Source of the DNA: Paenibacillus camelliae
GTDB taxonomy: Bacteria > Bacillota > Bacilli > Paenibacillales > Paenibacillaceae
Reading direction: 5' to 3'
NCBI RefSeq assembly: GCF_023715345.1
Contig: NZ_JAMBNY010000020.1
Location: 1-64,000, forward strand
Length of the DNA stretch: 64,000 nt
The position numbers and the translations under genes were made by a program. The first letter of the stretch is position 1. Each line of letters starts with the position of its first letter. Shown here piece after piece: positions 48,280-59,139 of this stretch. The notes beneath the pieces are model-generated. The model did not search any database, was not told the DNA's origin, and saw only the letters and a list, made by a program, of their open reading frames with translations.

Positions 48280-49230
48280 CTATCCTCTTAAAATTAAACC
48301 TGCAGCACCTACAATACCTGCGTTATTACCAAGAACAGCTGGGACAATCTTCACATTTTCCTTCGAAGCGTCCTGTGTATACTTATCAAATACTTCACGG
48401 ATTTGATCGAATAGGAAGTCTCCAGCCTTCGACACTCCTCCGCCAACAATAAAGCATTCTGGATTTAAGATAACAGCCATCATTGCCATCGAACGACCTA
48501 GATAATAAGCTGCGCGCGCAACAATACGAGTGGCAACCTCATCTCCTGCTTTTGCAGCATCCAGAACATCCTTCGCCATAATCTTCTCTACGTTAGAAAG
48601 CGTCGTACGATCACCTCGCGCAACCGCTTCCTCCGCCATACGAATAATACCCGTTGCAGAAGAAACCGTTTCAAGACAACCCACCTTGCCGCAGCCGCAC
48701 TGAATCGCTTCAAGATCGGGAACGATCGCCATATGACCAAGCTCACCGGCTACACTTTGAAAGCCTTCAACAATTTTACCGTCAATAATAATTCCGCCGC
48801 CTACACCTGTTCCAAGTGTATACATCACGCAGTTAGCGATTCCACGACCTGCCCCTGCCCAAGCTTCACCTAGTGCAGCCACATTCGCATCGTTGTTTAC
48901 TTTAATAGGCACTTGGAGTTCCTTCTCTAAAGCACCCTTTATATCAACATCGTTTATATATAGATTCGGTGAGTGCTTCATATAGCCATTAGGAATATCT
49001 AAAAATCCAGCAATTCCGATGCCAGCACCTTCTACTTGTTCCCATGAATAAGAGGACTCTTCAACAATTTGTTTTACGTATTTCGCAATGTTATGAAGAA
49101 TAGCATCTGACCCTTTGTCGACCTCTGTTGGTCCTTCAAAGGTTTGTAATAAGTTACCTTCAGCATCGCAAATACCAAGCTTAATCGTCGTACCGCCTAC
49201 ATCAACACCAACATAAATTTTTTCGGACAT
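48280..49230 (-). CDS. glcK: ROK-family glucokinase
   Basis: This 316-residue sugar kinase has the phosphate-binding VGVDVGGTTIKLG, the catalytic Asp in VNNDANVAALGEA and the zinc-binding CGCGKVGCLE of the ROK family. It phosphorylates glucose with ATP. GAGGTGG precedes the ATG. It heads the rapZ-yvcK-whiA-HPr cluster; 860 bases of tandem repeats and non-coding DNA separate it from the TPR gene upstream. Confidence 0.93.
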   Translation of the reverse strand: MSEKIYVGVDVGGTTIKLGICDAEGNLLQTFEGPTEVDKGSDAILHNIAKYVKQIVEESSYSWEQVEGAGIGIAGFLDIPNGYMKHSPNLYINDVDIKGALEKELQVPIKVNNDANVAALGEAWAGAGRGIANCVMYTLGTGVGGGIIIDGKIVEGFQSVAGELGHMAIVPDLEAIQCGCGKVGCLETVSSATGIIRMAEEAVARGDRTTLSNVEKIMAKDVLDAAKAGDEVATRIVARAAYYLGRSMAMMAVILNPECFIVGGGVSKAGDFLFDQIREVFDKYTQDASKENVKIVPAVLGNNAGIVGAAGLILRG

Positions 49231-49328
49231 GACTCCACCTCATTCATATATAAAGTTCCATTTCAACTATAAGCGTTCCGTCGTTTACGGTCAAGCATGA
49301 CCACAGCAAGCAAAATCGCTAGTCATTA

Positions 49329-50097
49329 GGTTCAAATTCGAAGTCGAAATAACCCTCAGTTCACGCATCGTGATCAAAGCCGAACTTTTTGAACTACCTC
49401 TTCAATAAAGGTTCAAAAATTCGGCTTTCAGCACCAAAGCGTACGTTTTGGGTACGTGAGCACCACAAGGCCAAGCTGAATTCAAAATTCGACGTCGACT
49501 AAGCCCACAGTATAACATCGTGATCAAAGCCGAACTATTTGGACTACCTCTTCAATAAAGGTTCAAAAATTCGGCTTTCAGCACCGAGAAGTTTGAAAGA
49601 AGCGCAGGCCTGAGGAGCGCAGCGTACGTTTTGGGTACGTGAGCACCACAAGGCCAAGCTGAATTCAAAATTCGACGTCGACTAAGCCCACAGTATAACC
49701 TCGTGATCAAAGTCGTATTTTTGAACTACCATTCCAATAAAGGTTCAAAATTCGGCTTTCAGCACCAAGAAGCTTGAAAGAAGCGCAGGCCTGAGGAGCG
49801 CAGCGTACGTTTTGGGTACGTGAGCACCACAAGGCCAAGCTGAATTCAAAATTCGACGTCGACTAAGCCCACAGTATAACATCGTGATCAAAGCCGAACT
49901 ATTTGAACTACCTCTTCAATAAAGGTTCAAAAATTCGGCTTTCAGCACCGAGAAGTTTGAAAGAAGCGCAGGCCTGAGGAGCGCAGCGTACGTAGTGGGT
50001 ACGTGAGCACCACAAGGCCAAGCTGAATTCAAAATTCGACGTCGACTAAGCCCACAGTATAACCTCGTGATCAAAGCTGAACTTTTTGAATTACCTC
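49329..50097. repeat. four-and-a-half tandem copies of a ~180-bp structured repeat
   Basis: ATCGTGATCAAAGCCGAAC or close forms recur at about 49368, 49516, 49700, 49879 and 50062, giving periods of 148, 184, 179 and 183. Each unit has a hairpin of two 9-bp stems (AAAGCCGAA/TTCGGCTTT and TTTTTGAAC/GTTCAAAAA), a CGTAC..GTACG hairpin and a GAATTCAAAATTCGACGTC tail. The first unit lacks about 37 bases present in the others. The last, partial unit contains the stop codon of the TPR gene. Confidence 0.9.
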
Positions 50098-51830
50098 TTA
50101 TACCATGGTGCTTTTAGTTTGCTTTTTATCCCCAACACCGCATCAATCTCCTTCACACGCTTACTGATCGTCGTGATGCTCGTTCCATAGCGAACAGCAG
50201 CTTCATGATACGTAATCGGCTTATTGTACAGCTTAGCTGTCAAATACTCCAAAGCGGCTGCCCAAGCCTCCAGCTTAGTTAGCTTGGATGTCGATACATA
50301 GCCCTTGGATAGATAGTTGATCCATAGCGTGATCATGTCATGCTGCCAGATGGCATTATAACGCCTCGCTGTATGTGCAAGCGAAAGCTCTGCTACTCTC
50401 TCCCATAGCGGATCACAATCTGCGAGATTGCTGCTGCTTTCCAATGTTGGCACACGCTGCGCATCAACCTGCATCAGCTTGCCTCCAAGCATAACATCGA
50501 ACGCATCCTCCATGCCCATGGATCGCAGGGCATACATCACAAGACGCTTAACGTAATCATCCTCGTCCTGCTTCAGTAAATATTGCTTTAGCATGTCTTC
50601 AACTGCGGCATCATAGCATACATCCAGGTCATTAATAGCTTTTAGCTTTGCTTCACGATCACTATATTGAAAGGCCCAGAACAAATATGCTCGCTTGAAT
50701 ATAGACTCAAGCTGTTCGCCTCGTTCCCTTGCCTGCTGCTCCCATGCCTCCACCTGTTCTTCTACCGTACTAAAGTAGCTGTACGATAGTGAAGGCTGAA
50801 GCGGCAATCCTGGCTTCATTTGCTTAAGCAATATTAAGAAGAACTGCGGGAGCTGTGACTGCTCATCCATGCTGCGCGTCATCAGCCAAAACTTCTCTGC
50901 CAGCTCTAGCTTACCGATATTGCAAGCCGCGACAGCTGCAAAGTGGCTAATGCAAGGGTCCTTTTTCGCCTCCCCCTGCTTCGTTAGGCGCTGAAAGTGT
51001 CGCAGTGCTGCAGCATGCTCCTTCACGATGCCCATCGTTGTTGCCAGCTTAAACAGATGCTCTTGATAGAACGGGTCCAGCTTAGTAAGCATAGCAACTA
51101 GCGGTTTAAGCTTATCTTGGCTACCCTCATAATGGTAGAAGATTGCCAGGTTACATAATGCATGCAAATTTGCGGGATCCTGCTTCAGCACAGCTTCAAT
51201 CGCTTGCTTAGCGTCGTTAGTCATACCAACATAGTAATAGGCCAATGCAAGATTGTTATGAGCTGCTAGAAAGTCTGGTGTTTCCTCGGTTATCGTCTCC
51301 AACAAACGGATAGCCTCAAGAAACTTTCCTTCTTCAAGCATCTCTCGAGCACGAATATGCTCATACACACCAGCTCTAGCCTTTACCTTCGTTAGAGGTG
51401 TCGGCCGCTCTAGCTCATATTGAAGGAGCTCAATCATTTCCTCGGCTTCCTCTAGAAAGTGACCTTCCTCATCCTCTTGCAAATAATGAAGAAGCTCTCG
51501 CTCTGCTTCTTCAAAGTACTCCATATTCGCAAAATTATTTGCCATGTAAAAATGGCACTCGGTCATATCTGGGTCGATCTCATTAATTACCTTTTGAAGT
51601 ATATGATTAGATTCACCGTACTTGCCAATCTCTGATAGCACGCCGGCCATATTGCAATAATTTATAGGATTATTTGGTTCGTAATCAACAGCTTTTTGGA
51701 AGTATTTAAGTGCCTTGTCATAATGGAAACGGTCCAAGGAGCGAATGGCTCTCTCATAAAATAAATTAGCATCAAGCTGTAGTAATGTAATTCCGTGCTG
51801 TTCTCCTGATACTTTCTTGTTTTTCTTCAT
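50091..51830 (-). CDS. tetratricopeptide-repeat protein with C-terminal helix-turn-helix
   Basis: This 579-residue cytoplasmic protein has TPR-like helices over the first 280 or so residues (YFQKAVDYEPNNPINYCNMA, AHNNLALAYYYVGMTNDAKQ). The C-terminal 55 residues read as a helix-turn-helix (ITYHEAAVRYGTSITTISKRV). It may be a scaffold that also binds DNA. ATG 51830 follows GGAGGTG. Its stop codon lies in the first bases of a repeat block, so the C-terminus may have been altered by it. It lies downstream of prs and the his operon on the same strand. The function is unknown. Confidence 0.85.
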   Translation of the reverse strand: MKKNKKVSGEQHGITLLQLDANLFYERAIRSLDRFHYDKALKYFQKAVDYEPNNPINYCNMAGVLSEIGKYGESNHILQKVINEIDPDMTECHFYMANNFANMEYFEEAERELLHYLQEDEEGHFLEEAEEMIELLQYELERPTPLTKVKARAGVYEHIRAREMLEEGKFLEAIRLLETITEETPDFLAAHNNLALAYYYVGMTNDAKQAIEAVLKQDPANLHALCNLAIFYHYEGSQDKLKPLVAMLTKLDPFYQEHLFKLATTMGIVKEHAAALRHFQRLTKQGEAKKDPCISHFAAVAACNIGKLELAEKFWLMTRSMDEQSQLPQFFLILLKQMKPGLPLQPSLSYSYFSTVEEQVEAWEQQARERGEQLESIFKRAYLFWAFQYSDREAKLKAINDLDVCYDAAVEDMLKQYLLKQDEDDYVKRLVMYALRSMGMEDAFDVMLGGKLMQVDAQRVPTLESSSNLADCDPLWERVAELSLAHTARRYNAIWQHDMITLWINYLSKGYVSTSKLTKLEAWAAALEYLTAKLYNKPITYHEAAVRYGTSITTISKRVKEIDAVLGIKSKLKAPWYKR

Positions 51831-51900
51831 GGTCAAGGCACCTCCTTTTTTAATACGTCAATTATAGCACAGTCCCAACCGAACATATAATGACAAATAA

Positions 51901-51934
51901 AAAACCGCGGATGACTATTGTCAATCCGCAGTTT
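51901..51934 (-). terminator. terminator after prs
   Basis: AACCGCGGAT pairs with ATCCGCAGTT (one mismatch), with T residues on the minus strand. Confidence 0.65.
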
Positions 51935-51947
51935 AATCCGTTTCCCA

Positions 51948-52898
51948 TCACAGCCCATTGTTTTTGAACAATACGCTAATGGAACCACCATCAATAATAA
52001 TTTTTGTAGCCTCTGCTAGAAGCGGAGCTACTGTTAATACTTTAAAGCGATCAGGTGTATCATTTGGCAACGCGATCGTGTCTGTTACAATGACTTCCTT
52101 GATGCTTGGATGATCTAGTCGTTTAATCGCATCGCCCGAGAATAGTGGGTGAGTTGCGCAGACGTAAACATCCTCTGCACCATGCTCCTTTAAGCTTTCA
52201 ACAACATTAATGATTGTACCGCCAGTATCAATCATATCCTCTATAATGATCGGTGTTTGTCCAGCGACATCACCAATAACATGCGTAATCGATGATTCAT
52301 TGTGGGCAGAACGCTTTTTAATCATAATAGCGAATGAAGTATCCAAATAATTCGCAAGCTTTTCAGCTGTTGTCGCGCGTCCAGCATCTGGAGATACGAC
52401 GACCGGATTTTTAATATTTTTCGCTTTCAGATGAGCACTAATTAGATCTAATGCCGTCATATGATCAACTGGAATATTGAAGAATCCTTGAATAGCCGGG
52501 GCATGGAGGTCAATAGTAATGACACGTGTAGCACCAACTGTTGTTAACACGTCGGCAAGCATCTTAGCCGAGATTGGTTCACGCGGAGCTGCTTTTCTCT
52601 CCTGTCGCGCATAGCCGTAATACGGCATTATAATATTAATTGTACGCGCGGATGCACGTTTTGCCGCATCAATCATAACGAGCAGCTCAACAAAGTGCTC
52701 ATTAATTGGATGGGAAAACGATTGAACTAGAAAAACGTCACAATTTCGAATCGTTTCCTCATAGTGTACATAGATCTCACCACTTTTGAAGCGAGATAAT
52801 TTAATAGCTCCTAATGGCATTCCCAGATGTTCACTGATCTTTTGAGCTAAAGCCGGATTGGACGAGCCCGAAAAAATACGCACTTTGTCGCTTAACAT
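51948..52898 (-). CDS. prs: ribose-phosphate pyrophosphokinase
   Basis: This 316-residue enzyme shows the PRPP-synthase core with RQERKAAPREPISAKM and the ribose-5-phosphate loop IIEDMIDTGGTI. It makes PRPP, the starting substrate of HisG, from ribose 5-phosphate and ATP. It lies 127 bases after hisIE on the same strand, so co-expression with histidine synthesis is plausible. A second prs gene (the gcaD-linked one) usually exists in Bacillota. AGGAGGG precedes the ATG. Confidence 0.96.
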   Translation of the reverse strand: MLSDKVRIFSGSSNPALAQKISEHLGMPLGAIKLSRFKSGEIYVHYEETIRNCDVFLVQSFSHPINEHFVELLVMIDAAKRASARTINIIMPYYGYARQERKAAPREPISAKMLADVLTTVGATRVITIDLHAPAIQGFFNIPVDHMTALDLISAHLKAKNIKNPVVVSPDAGRATTAEKLANYLDTSFAIMIKKRSAHNESSITHVIGDVAGQTPIIIEDMIDTGGTIINVVESLKEHGAEDVYVCATHPLFSGDAIKRLDHPSIKEVIVTDTIALPNDTPDRFKVLTVAPLLAEATKIIIDGGSISVLFKNNGL

Positions 52899-53025
52899 GA
52901 TACCCTCCTGAGTACTTCAAACATATAAATTAAATGTAAACGAAGCATTTCTACTTGTCCTATTATACATTGAATTTTTCAGAATTCAAAAAGAAATAGT
53001 ACTATTTTTCGACAAAATGAAAAAT

Positions 53026-53694
53026 TTAACGCATTTTATTCGTTGTTGGCTTTCCATGTCGATCTTTTAATTCGCCTAAAATCGCGTCAAACGGAAGTCC
53101 ACGCTCACGCAGCAAAACCATAAGATGGAATATAAGATCACTTGCTTCTGCTCGCAGCTCATCATTATCTTTGTTCTTTGCAGCAATGATAACCTCCGCA
53201 GCTTCCTCTCCGACCTTTTTCAGTATTTTATCGACACCTTTGTCGAATAGATAGGTCGTATAGGTTCCTTCTGGTCTTTCAGCGAAACGCTGAGCAATCG
53301 TTGTCTCCAGCTGTCCAAGCATAGCAAAACGATCACTACCTTCTGAGGCTGCTGAAGCCTCTTGCTGTCCACCTTCAAGCTGTAACGGCTGTGTAAAGCA
53401 GCTATAGCTTCCTGTATGACAAGCAGGACCGATCTGCTCAACCTTAACTAGCAATGTATCTCCATCGCAGTCATAGCTCATGCTCGTGATGCGTTGCTTA
53501 TGCCCGCTCGTAGCCCCTTTATTCCATAGCTCATTACGCGATCTACTCCAGAACCAAGTATATCCCGTTTCCTGAGATAGCTTTAATGATTCCTCATTCA
53601 TGTAGGCAAGCATAAGCACTTCTTTGCTTTGTGCATCTTGAACAACGGCAGGAACAAGACCGCTGGCATCCCATTTAATCTCACTTAAACTCAT
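53026..53694 (-). CDS. hisIE: phosphoribosyl-AMP cyclohydrolase/phosphoribosyl-ATP pyrophosphatase
   Basis: This 222-residue fused enzyme has a HisI domain first ([21 protein letters not shown], zinc ligands in CDGDTLL and ACHTG) and a HisE domain from about residue 125 ([20 protein letters not shown]). It carries out steps two and three of histidine synthesis. Its start overlaps the hisF stop by four bases. Confidence 0.97.
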   Translation of the reverse strand: MSLSEIKWDASGLVPAVVQDAQSKEVLMLAYMNEESLKLSQETGYTWFWSRSRNELWNKGATSGHKQRITSMSYDCDGDTLLVKVEQIGPACHTGSYSCFTQPLQLEGGQQEASAASEGSDRFAMLGQLETTIAQRFAERPEGTYTTYLFDKGVDKILKKVGEEAAEVIIAAKNKDNDELRAEASDLIFHLMVLLRERGLPFDAILGELKDRHGKPTTNKMR

Positions 53695-54449
53695 CGCACC
53701 TCTACCCCTTTTGCTCGCAGATCTTCCTTCACTTCAGCGATAGTCATTTCTTTATAGTGAAAAATTGTCGCTGCAAGAGCTGCATCTGCCTTTGCTTGCT
53801 GAAATACTTCAGCGAAATGCTCAACTTTACCCGCTCCTCCAGAGGCAATCACTGGTATGCCTACACTTTCACTCACTGCCTTCGTCAAAGCAATGTCGAA
53901 GCCATCCTTCGTTCCATCTGCATTCATGCTCGTTAGCAGAATCTCACCCGCTCCAAGCTCTTCCACTTTTGCAGCCCATTCTACCGCGCGTAGTCCTGCT
54001 GGCTTGCGTCCGCCATGCGTATAGACTTCCCAATCCTGCCACTCATCATTATATCGAGCATCAATCGCCACAACGATACATTGAGCGCCAAAGCGGCGAG
54101 AGCCCTCTGTAATTAACTCTGGATTCAGTACAGCAGCGGTATTTATTCCAATTTTGTCTGCACCTGCGCGTAGAATGCGTGTCATATCGTCCACGCTCGA
54201 GATTCCCCCGCCAACCGTAAATGGAATCTTAATCTCTCCAGCAGTGCGCTTTACGACATCAACCATCGTTGCACGACCTTCTACAGAAGCTGAAATATCT
54301 AGAAATACTAGCTCGTCTGCGCCTTCCTGATCATAGGTTGCAGCTAGCTCTACAGGGTCCCCAGCATCTCTCAAATTAACAAAGTTAACCCCTTTTACAA
54401 CACGCCCATCCTTTACATCCAAGCACGGAATAATTCTCTTTGCCAACAT
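53691..54449 (-). CDS. hisF: imidazole glycerol phosphate synthase cyclase subunit HisF
   Basis: This 252-residue TIM barrel starts [21 protein letters not shown] and has the catalytic Asp in DVKDG and DGTKDGFD. It uses ammonia from HisH to form the imidazole ring and AICAR. An 89-base gap separates it from hisH, where hisA is expected but absent. Confidence 0.97.
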   Translation of the reverse strand: MLAKRIIPCLDVKDGRVVKGVNFVNLRDAGDPVELAATYDQEGADELVFLDISASVEGRATMVDVVKRTAGEIKIPFTVGGGISSVDDMTRILRAGADKIGINTAAVLNPELITEGSRRFGAQCIVVAIDARYNDEWQDWEVYTHGGRKPAGLRAVEWAAKVEELGAGEILLTSMNADGTKDGFDIALTKAVSESVGIPVIASGGAGKVEHFAEVFQQAKADAALAATIFHYKEMTIAEVKEDLRAKGVEVR

Positions 54450-54538
54450 CTATACGCCTCCTTCTCAGGTCTAACACCTGTTCATCGTTCATCGTCCAAG
54501 CTCATACTGCTATATCTAAGCAGCCTCACTCCTGCACA

Positions 54539-55156
54539 CTAAACAGGTAAGCTGCGTGCTGACAATGCTAAAAAGTTTCGAAGCAGCTCCATGCCTAGCT
54601 CTCCACTTTTTTCAGGGTGAAACTGCATACCATACACATTTTCATTAGCTACAATTGCCGTCACAGGACCATAGTAGTCACCTGTCGCTAGAAGATTCTG
54701 CTTATTGTCAACGAGCGCATGATAGGAATGAACAAAGTACACATGACCTTCCTCCAGCGAGCTGAATAACGGAGATGACTGTAAGAACGTTAGCTTATTC
54801 CAGCCCATGTGCGGGATCTTGAAATCCCCTTGAAATTTCACCACTTTGCCCTGCAGCAGACCAAGACCTTGGTGCAAGCCATATTCCTCACTCTGCTCGA
54901 ATAGCAGCTGCATACCTAGACAAATACCAAGCATCGGCTTCCCTGAAGCGGCATACTGCTTAGCTACCTCGCCTAAGCCTGTTTCGTTAAGATTATGCAT
55001 CGCATCACCAAATGCACCAACGCCCGGTAATATGACAGCATCGGCAGACAGAATTTGATCAGGTTGGTCGGTTGAAATTACCTCATAGCCTAGTCGTTCT
55101 ATTGCCTTACTTACCGAGTGTAAATTACCCATTCCATAATCAATAATCGCGATCAT
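54539..55156 (-). CDS. hisH: imidazole glycerol phosphate synthase glutaminase subunit HisH
   Basis: This 205-residue class I glutamine amidotransferase has the nucleophile Cys in LGICLGMQLLFE and His/Glu in GMQFHPEKSG. It supplies ammonia to HisF. It is normal in length and starts MIAIIDYGMGN. Confidence 0.97.
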   Translation of the reverse strand: MIAIIDYGMGNLHSVSKAIERLGYEVISTDQPDQILSADAVILPGVGAFGDAMHNLNETGLGEVAKQYAASGKPMLGICLGMQLLFEQSEEYGLHQGLGLLQGKVVKFQGDFKIPHMGWNKLTFLQSSPLFSSLEEGHVYFVHSYHALVDNKQNLLATGDYYGPVTAIVANENVYGMQFHPEKSGELGMELLRNFLALSARSLPV

Positions 55157-55188
55157 ATAAAACCCCCTTCTCTTTCCCCAAATTCAGC

Positions 55189-55788
55189 TTAAAGAACACC
55201 TTTAGTAGAAGGAACACCTTGAACACGAGGGTCTATGCTTGTCGCTTCATCCAGTGCACGACCTAGCGCCTTGAACACGGCTTCAATCATATGATGCGTA
55301 TTCGAGCCGTAGTGAACAATAACATGTAAGGTAATCCGAGACTCTAATGCGAATTTCCATAAAAATTCGTGTACAAGATCAACCGCAAAGCTGCCTACAA
55401 CGGAGGATGGATATTCCGCACGATATTCAAAATGTGGACGATTACTAATATCAACAATGACCTGAGCCAATGCTTCATCCATTGGTACAAATACGCTTGC
55501 GGTACGTTTAATGCCTGCTTTATCTCCTAGAGACTGCAGCAAGGCTTGACCAAGACAAATACCAATATCCTCAACCGTATGATGGTCGTCAATTTCGATA
55601 TCGCCCTTCGCATTAACCGATAAATTAAAATGTCCATGCTTCGTAAACGCATCGAGCATATGGTTCAAGAAAGGCACATCGGTTTCGATCTGTGCATCTC
55701 CCGTACCGTCAACAGCCAAGTTCAGCTTAATATCTGTTTCCTTCGTTGTACGAACAATCGAAGCTTCACGTTTATTCATATCCGTCAT
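55189..55788 (-). CDS. hisB: imidazoleglycerol-phosphate dehydratase
   Basis: This protein of about 199 residues has the manganese ligands in FLNHMLDAFTKHG, DDHHTVEDIG and SNTHHMIEAVFKA. It dehydrates imidazole glycerol phosphate. ATG 55788 is preferred because ATGGAG lies ahead with suitable spacing; a start at 55800 is possible. It lacks the HolPase domain of enteric HisB, so a separate histidinol phosphatase is needed elsewhere. Confidence 0.95.
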   Translation of the reverse strand: MTDMNKREASIVRTTKETDIKLNLAVDGTGDAQIETDVPFLNHMLDAFTKHGHFNLSVNAKGDIEIDDHHTVEDIGICLGQALLQSLGDKAGIKRTASVFVPMDEALAQVIVDISNRPHFEYRAEYPSSVVGSFAVDLVHEFLWKFALESRITLHVIVHYGSNTHHMIEAVFKALGRALDEATSIDPRVQGVPSTKGVL

Positions 55789-55881
55789 CTTTATCTCCAT
55801 CCTCTTCTTTGCATATGGTTTTGAGATTCACTCGCGGTGCAGAATGCCTCTTTTACTTCGAGCTTTCTGCTATTGGACTAG

Positions 55882-55959
55882 AGCTTGAAGCTGCTTCTAG
55901 TATTATAGCTTCTGCTTTCATAGCAACAGCCAGCTTAAAGCTGAGACAGCTTCAAGCTA
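55882..55959. repeat. inverted repeat between hisD and hisB
   Basis: AGCTTGAAGCTG (55882-55893) is exactly inverted at 55948-55959, with a small CAGCTTTAAAGCTG-like stem inside. The 175 bases between hisD and hisB hold no gene, which is unusual for an otherwise tight operon. Confidence 0.7.
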
Positions 55960-55975
55960 GCTATAGATTGCATAT

Positions 55976-57265
55976 TTATACTTCCTTACTCAAACGCACC
56001 TCGATAGCGCGAGCATGCCCTTCAAGTCCCTCATGACGTGCGAGCGTCATAATTTTATGTCCATTTTCAAGCAATGCCTGCTTACTATAACGAATGATGC
56101 TTGATTTTTTAATAAAGTCATCGACATTGACAGGCGAAGAGAATCTCGCGGTGCCATTTGTAGGAATAATATGATTCGGCCCTGCAAAGTAATCACCAAC
56201 TGGCTCAGAGCTATAAGGACCAATAAAGATTGCACCTGCATTCTCAATATAGCTTAACAGAGACATTGGATCCTCAGTAATAATTTCTAAATGCTCAGGA
56301 GCAAGCTGATTGACAACGCTGAGGCCTTCCTCCATATTTTCAGTTAACAGCACAGCCCCATATTGCTCAATCGATGCTGCTGCGATGCCTGCACGCGGCA
56401 AGCTAGCTAGCTGTATATCCACCTCAGCAATGACCGCATTCGCCAGCTTCTCCGACGATGTTACAAGAATTGCTGAAGCCATCTCATCATGCTCAGCCTG
56501 TGATAGAAGGTCTGCGGCGATATATGCTGGATCAGCAGTGTCATCCGCAAGCACAACAATTTCGCTTGGACCCGCAATGCTGTCAATATCGACTACGCCA
56601 TACACCGCACGCTTAGCAAGCGCCACGTAAATATTGCCTGGTCCACATATTTTATCAACGGGTGCAATCGATTCCGTACCATAGGCAAGCGCAGCTATCG
56701 CTTGTGCGCCTCCTACACGATACAGCTCCTTCACACCAGCTTCTGCTGCAGCTACAAGAATGTATGGATCAATACCAGCCTTACCACCTGTCGCAGGAGG
56801 CGTCACCATGACGATTTCTGGCACACCCGCTACCTGTGCAGGGATAACATTCATAAGAACAGAGGAAGGATACGCTGCCTTGCCTCCTGGTACATATACG
56901 CCAACACGCTTTAGTGGACGAATCAATTGACCTAGCATCGTTCCGTCTGGTGATAGATCCATCCATGAATTGCGAAGCTGCTTCTCATGAAAGCGACGAA
57001 TGTTAACCGCTGCTTCACGGATTGCCTCTAGAAAAGCTTGATCCACCTGACTATAGGCTGCTTGGATTTCCTCCTCTGTTACGCGGAGCTGATCTGCCGA
57101 CAGCTTTACACCATCCAGCTTTTCCGTATACTGCAGCAATGCTTCGTCACCTTTTGCTTTTACATCAGCTACAATTTTTTGAGCGTCTGCATTTTGCTCA
57201 GGCGTACCGTATTCCACTTCACGTTTCAAGCCAAACTGCTCAGGCTTTAACAATTTCATACTCAT
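55976..57265 (-). CDS. hisD: histidinol dehydrogenase
   Basis: This 429-residue enzyme has [27 protein letters not shown], and the zinc ligands in [11 protein letters not shown] and [14 protein letters not shown] segments. It oxidises histidinol to histidine in two NAD-dependent steps. AGAGGATG lies about ten bases before the first ATG. Confidence 0.97.
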   Translation of the reverse strand: MSMKLLKPEQFGLKREVEYGTPEQNADAQKIVADVKAKGDEALLQYTEKLDGVKLSADQLRVTEEEIQAAYSQVDQAFLEAIREAAVNIRRFHEKQLRNSWMDLSPDGTMLGQLIRPLKRVGVYVPGGKAAYPSSVLMNVIPAQVAGVPEIVMVTPPATGGKAGIDPYILVAAAEAGVKELYRVGGAQAIAALAYGTESIAPVDKICGPGNIYVALAKRAVYGVVDIDSIAGPSEIVVLADDTADPAYIAADLLSQAEHDEMASAILVTSSEKLANAVIAEVDIQLASLPRAGIAAASIEQYGAVLLTENMEEGLSVVNQLAPEHLEIITEDPMSLLSYIENAGAIFIGPYSSEPVGDYFAGPNHIIPTNGTARFSSPVNVDDFIKKSSIIRYSKQALLENGHKIMTLARHEGLEGHARAIEVRLSKEV

Positions 57266-57283
57266 ATCGATTCTACATCCTCT

Positions 57284-57928
57284 CTAGCCGCGTGAGGCAA
57301 GCGTTTGTTGCAAAAGATCACACAGGCTTTGAATCCGTTCATTTTTCATTCGATAGCTTACACGATTCGCAATTAAACGACTTGTAATGCCAAATATTTC
57401 AGTTTGTTCAACGAGGCCATTTTCTCGAAGCGTCTGGCCTGTTTCGACCATATCGACAATTCGATCTGCAAGCCCAATCATTGGAGCAAGCTCGATGGAG
57501 CCGTTCAGCTTAATAACCTCTACCTGCTGTCCAAGCTCACGAAAATAAGCTGAAGCAACATTAGGATATTTCGTTGCTACACGTGGATGTATTGTCGGCT
57601 TCCAGTCTGGAAGTGCAATGACACTCATTCGGCATTTCGCGATACCAAGATCAAGCAGCTCATATACATCCTTATTCTCTTCCATCAGCACATCTTTACC
57701 TACTATGCCAATATCAGTGACACCGTACTCTACATAAGTCGGAACATCGACTGGCTTCGCCATAATAAATTCCATCTTAGCATCTGGCAGCTCAATAATA
57801 AGCTTACGCGTGTCATCATATTCTGTAGGAATTGGAAGGCCTGCCTTACGGAATAAGTCCGAGGCTTGCTTGTATATACGGCCCTTTGGCATCGCTACCT
57901 TCAATACTTGCTGTTCATTTCCGCTCAT
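57284..57928 (-). CDS. hisG: ATP phosphoribosyltransferase, short form HisG
   Basis: This 214-residue protein is the short HisG type that lacks the regulatory domain and needs HisZ. Typical segments are [22 protein letters not shown] and [14 protein letters not shown]. It condenses PRPP and ATP, the first step of the pathway. It overlaps hisZ by four bases. Confidence 0.97.
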   Translation of the reverse strand: MSGNEQQVLKVAMPKGRIYKQASDLFRKAGLPIPTEYDDTRKLIIELPDAKMEFIMAKPVDVPTYVEYGVTDIGIVGKDVLMEENKDVYELLDLGIAKCRMSVIALPDWKPTIHPRVATKYPNVASAYFRELGQQVEVIKLNGSIELAPMIGLADRIVDMVETGQTLRENGLVEQTEIFGITSRLIANRVSYRMKNERIQSLCDLLQQTLASRG

Positions 57929-59139
57929 TTGGCACCTGCTCCCTTCTCAGTAAAGGCGATCACATCAGCATATAATCTTCCCTCGTAGCTTGTTGTACGT
58001 CCATCTTTTACAATCGAGGACAGCTCCTGAGCACCGCTTAACTTGCTCGTTATTACAGCCTGACCTGCTTGGCGCATAGCCTGGGCACGTTGAATCGCTT
58101 CGCTGCGACTATATTCATCATAGACAATGATCGTCGGAAGCACCTCTTCGTTTTGCTCCAAATCAAGCAGCTCTAGAATGCGCGTCGTTTTAATAGCAAA
58201 GCCTGTAGCAGGTGCAGGATGACCAAATCCATCAAGTAATGTATCATAGCGTCCACCACTAACAACTGGAAAACCTAGATCCGCTGCATATCCCTCAAAG
58301 GTCATACCTGTATAATAAGAAAAATCACCGATCATCGTTAGATCAATCAATACATGCTCCGTCACATCATAAGCTTTAAGCACGGCCCATACTTGGCACA
58401 AATGCTCAATTGCAGCACGAGCAGTCTCGTTGCTGCTTACACGCAGCGCACGCTCGCATGTTTCTTCTCCGCCTCTTAGACGAAGGAGGTCTGCCAGCTC
58501 TTTGCTAATCTCAGATGATAAATTAAGCTTATTGAGTAAATCCTTGTAGCCGACATAGTTGCGGCTAAGCAGCATCTCTTTAAGTGCAGCTTGATCCTCT
58601 GGACGATCCTGCAGTGCATCCTCGAGTAAGCCGTTCAAAAAGCCAACATGCCCAATTGCAATCTTAAAGCGTTCAATGCCCGCAGCCTTTAATGAAGCAA
58701 TCGCTAGAGCGATAACCTCGGCATCAGCTTCTGCAGAGCCATCACCTACCAGCTCAACGCCTGTCTGATAAAACTCAGCCTCACGGCCAGCCTCCTCTTC
58801 AATCGAGCGAAAAACATTCGCGTGATACGAAAGGCGCAGCGGCATTGCTTGATCTTTAAGCAGGGAAGAGACGACTCGCGCAATTGGAGCAGTCATATCC
58901 GAGCGCAGAACCATCGTCGTCCCACGATTATTTAGTAGCTTAAACAGCTTGGCATCCGAGGTAGCACTTGCTACACCTACCGTATCGTAAAACTCCATTG
59001 TAGGAGTCATGATTTGCTCATAGCCCCAGCTCTCCATACATCCTAGAACGCGGTGCTCAATAGCACGCAGCTTCTTTACAACATCAGGCAAATAATCTCT
59101 AAAGCCAATTGGTTTTTCAAATACTTTTGGTTTAGGCAT
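57925..59139 (-). CDS. hisZ: ATP phosphoribosyltransferase regulatory subunit HisZ
   Basis: This 404-residue protein resembles histidyl-tRNA synthetase ([43 protein letters not shown] motif 2) but lacks the anticodon domain. It forms the hetero-octamer with short HisG and gives histidine feedback control. GAGGAG precedes the ATG. It is the first gene of the his operon. An inverted repeat CATGCTAA/TTAGCATG lies 47-84 bases upstream. Confidence 0.95.
   Translation of the reverse strand: MPKPKVFEKPIGFRDYLPDVVKKLRAIEHRVLGCMESWGYEQIMTPTMEFYDTVGVASATSDAKLFKLLNNRGTTMVLRSDMTAPIARVVSSLLKDQAMPLRLSYHANVFRSIEEEAGREAEFYQTGVELVGDGSAEADAEVIALAIASLKAAGIERFKIAIGHVGFLNGLLEDALQDRPEDQAALKEMLLSRNYVGYKDLLNKLNLSSEISKELADLLRLRGGEETCERALRVSSNETARAAIEHLCQVWAVLKAYDVTEHVLIDLTMIGDFSYYTGMTFEGYAADLGFPVVSGGRYDTLLDGFGHPAPATGFAIKTTRILELLDLEQNEEVLPTIIVYDEYSRSEAIQRAQAMRQAGQAVITSKLSGAQELSSIVKDGRTTSYEGRLYADVIAFTEKGAGAK

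Noticed and set aside
49329..50097. CRISPR array or insertion sequence in the tandem repeat block
   Set aside because: Repeats are about 180 bp, adjoining and without unique spacers of constant length. No transposase or terminal inverted repeats are present.
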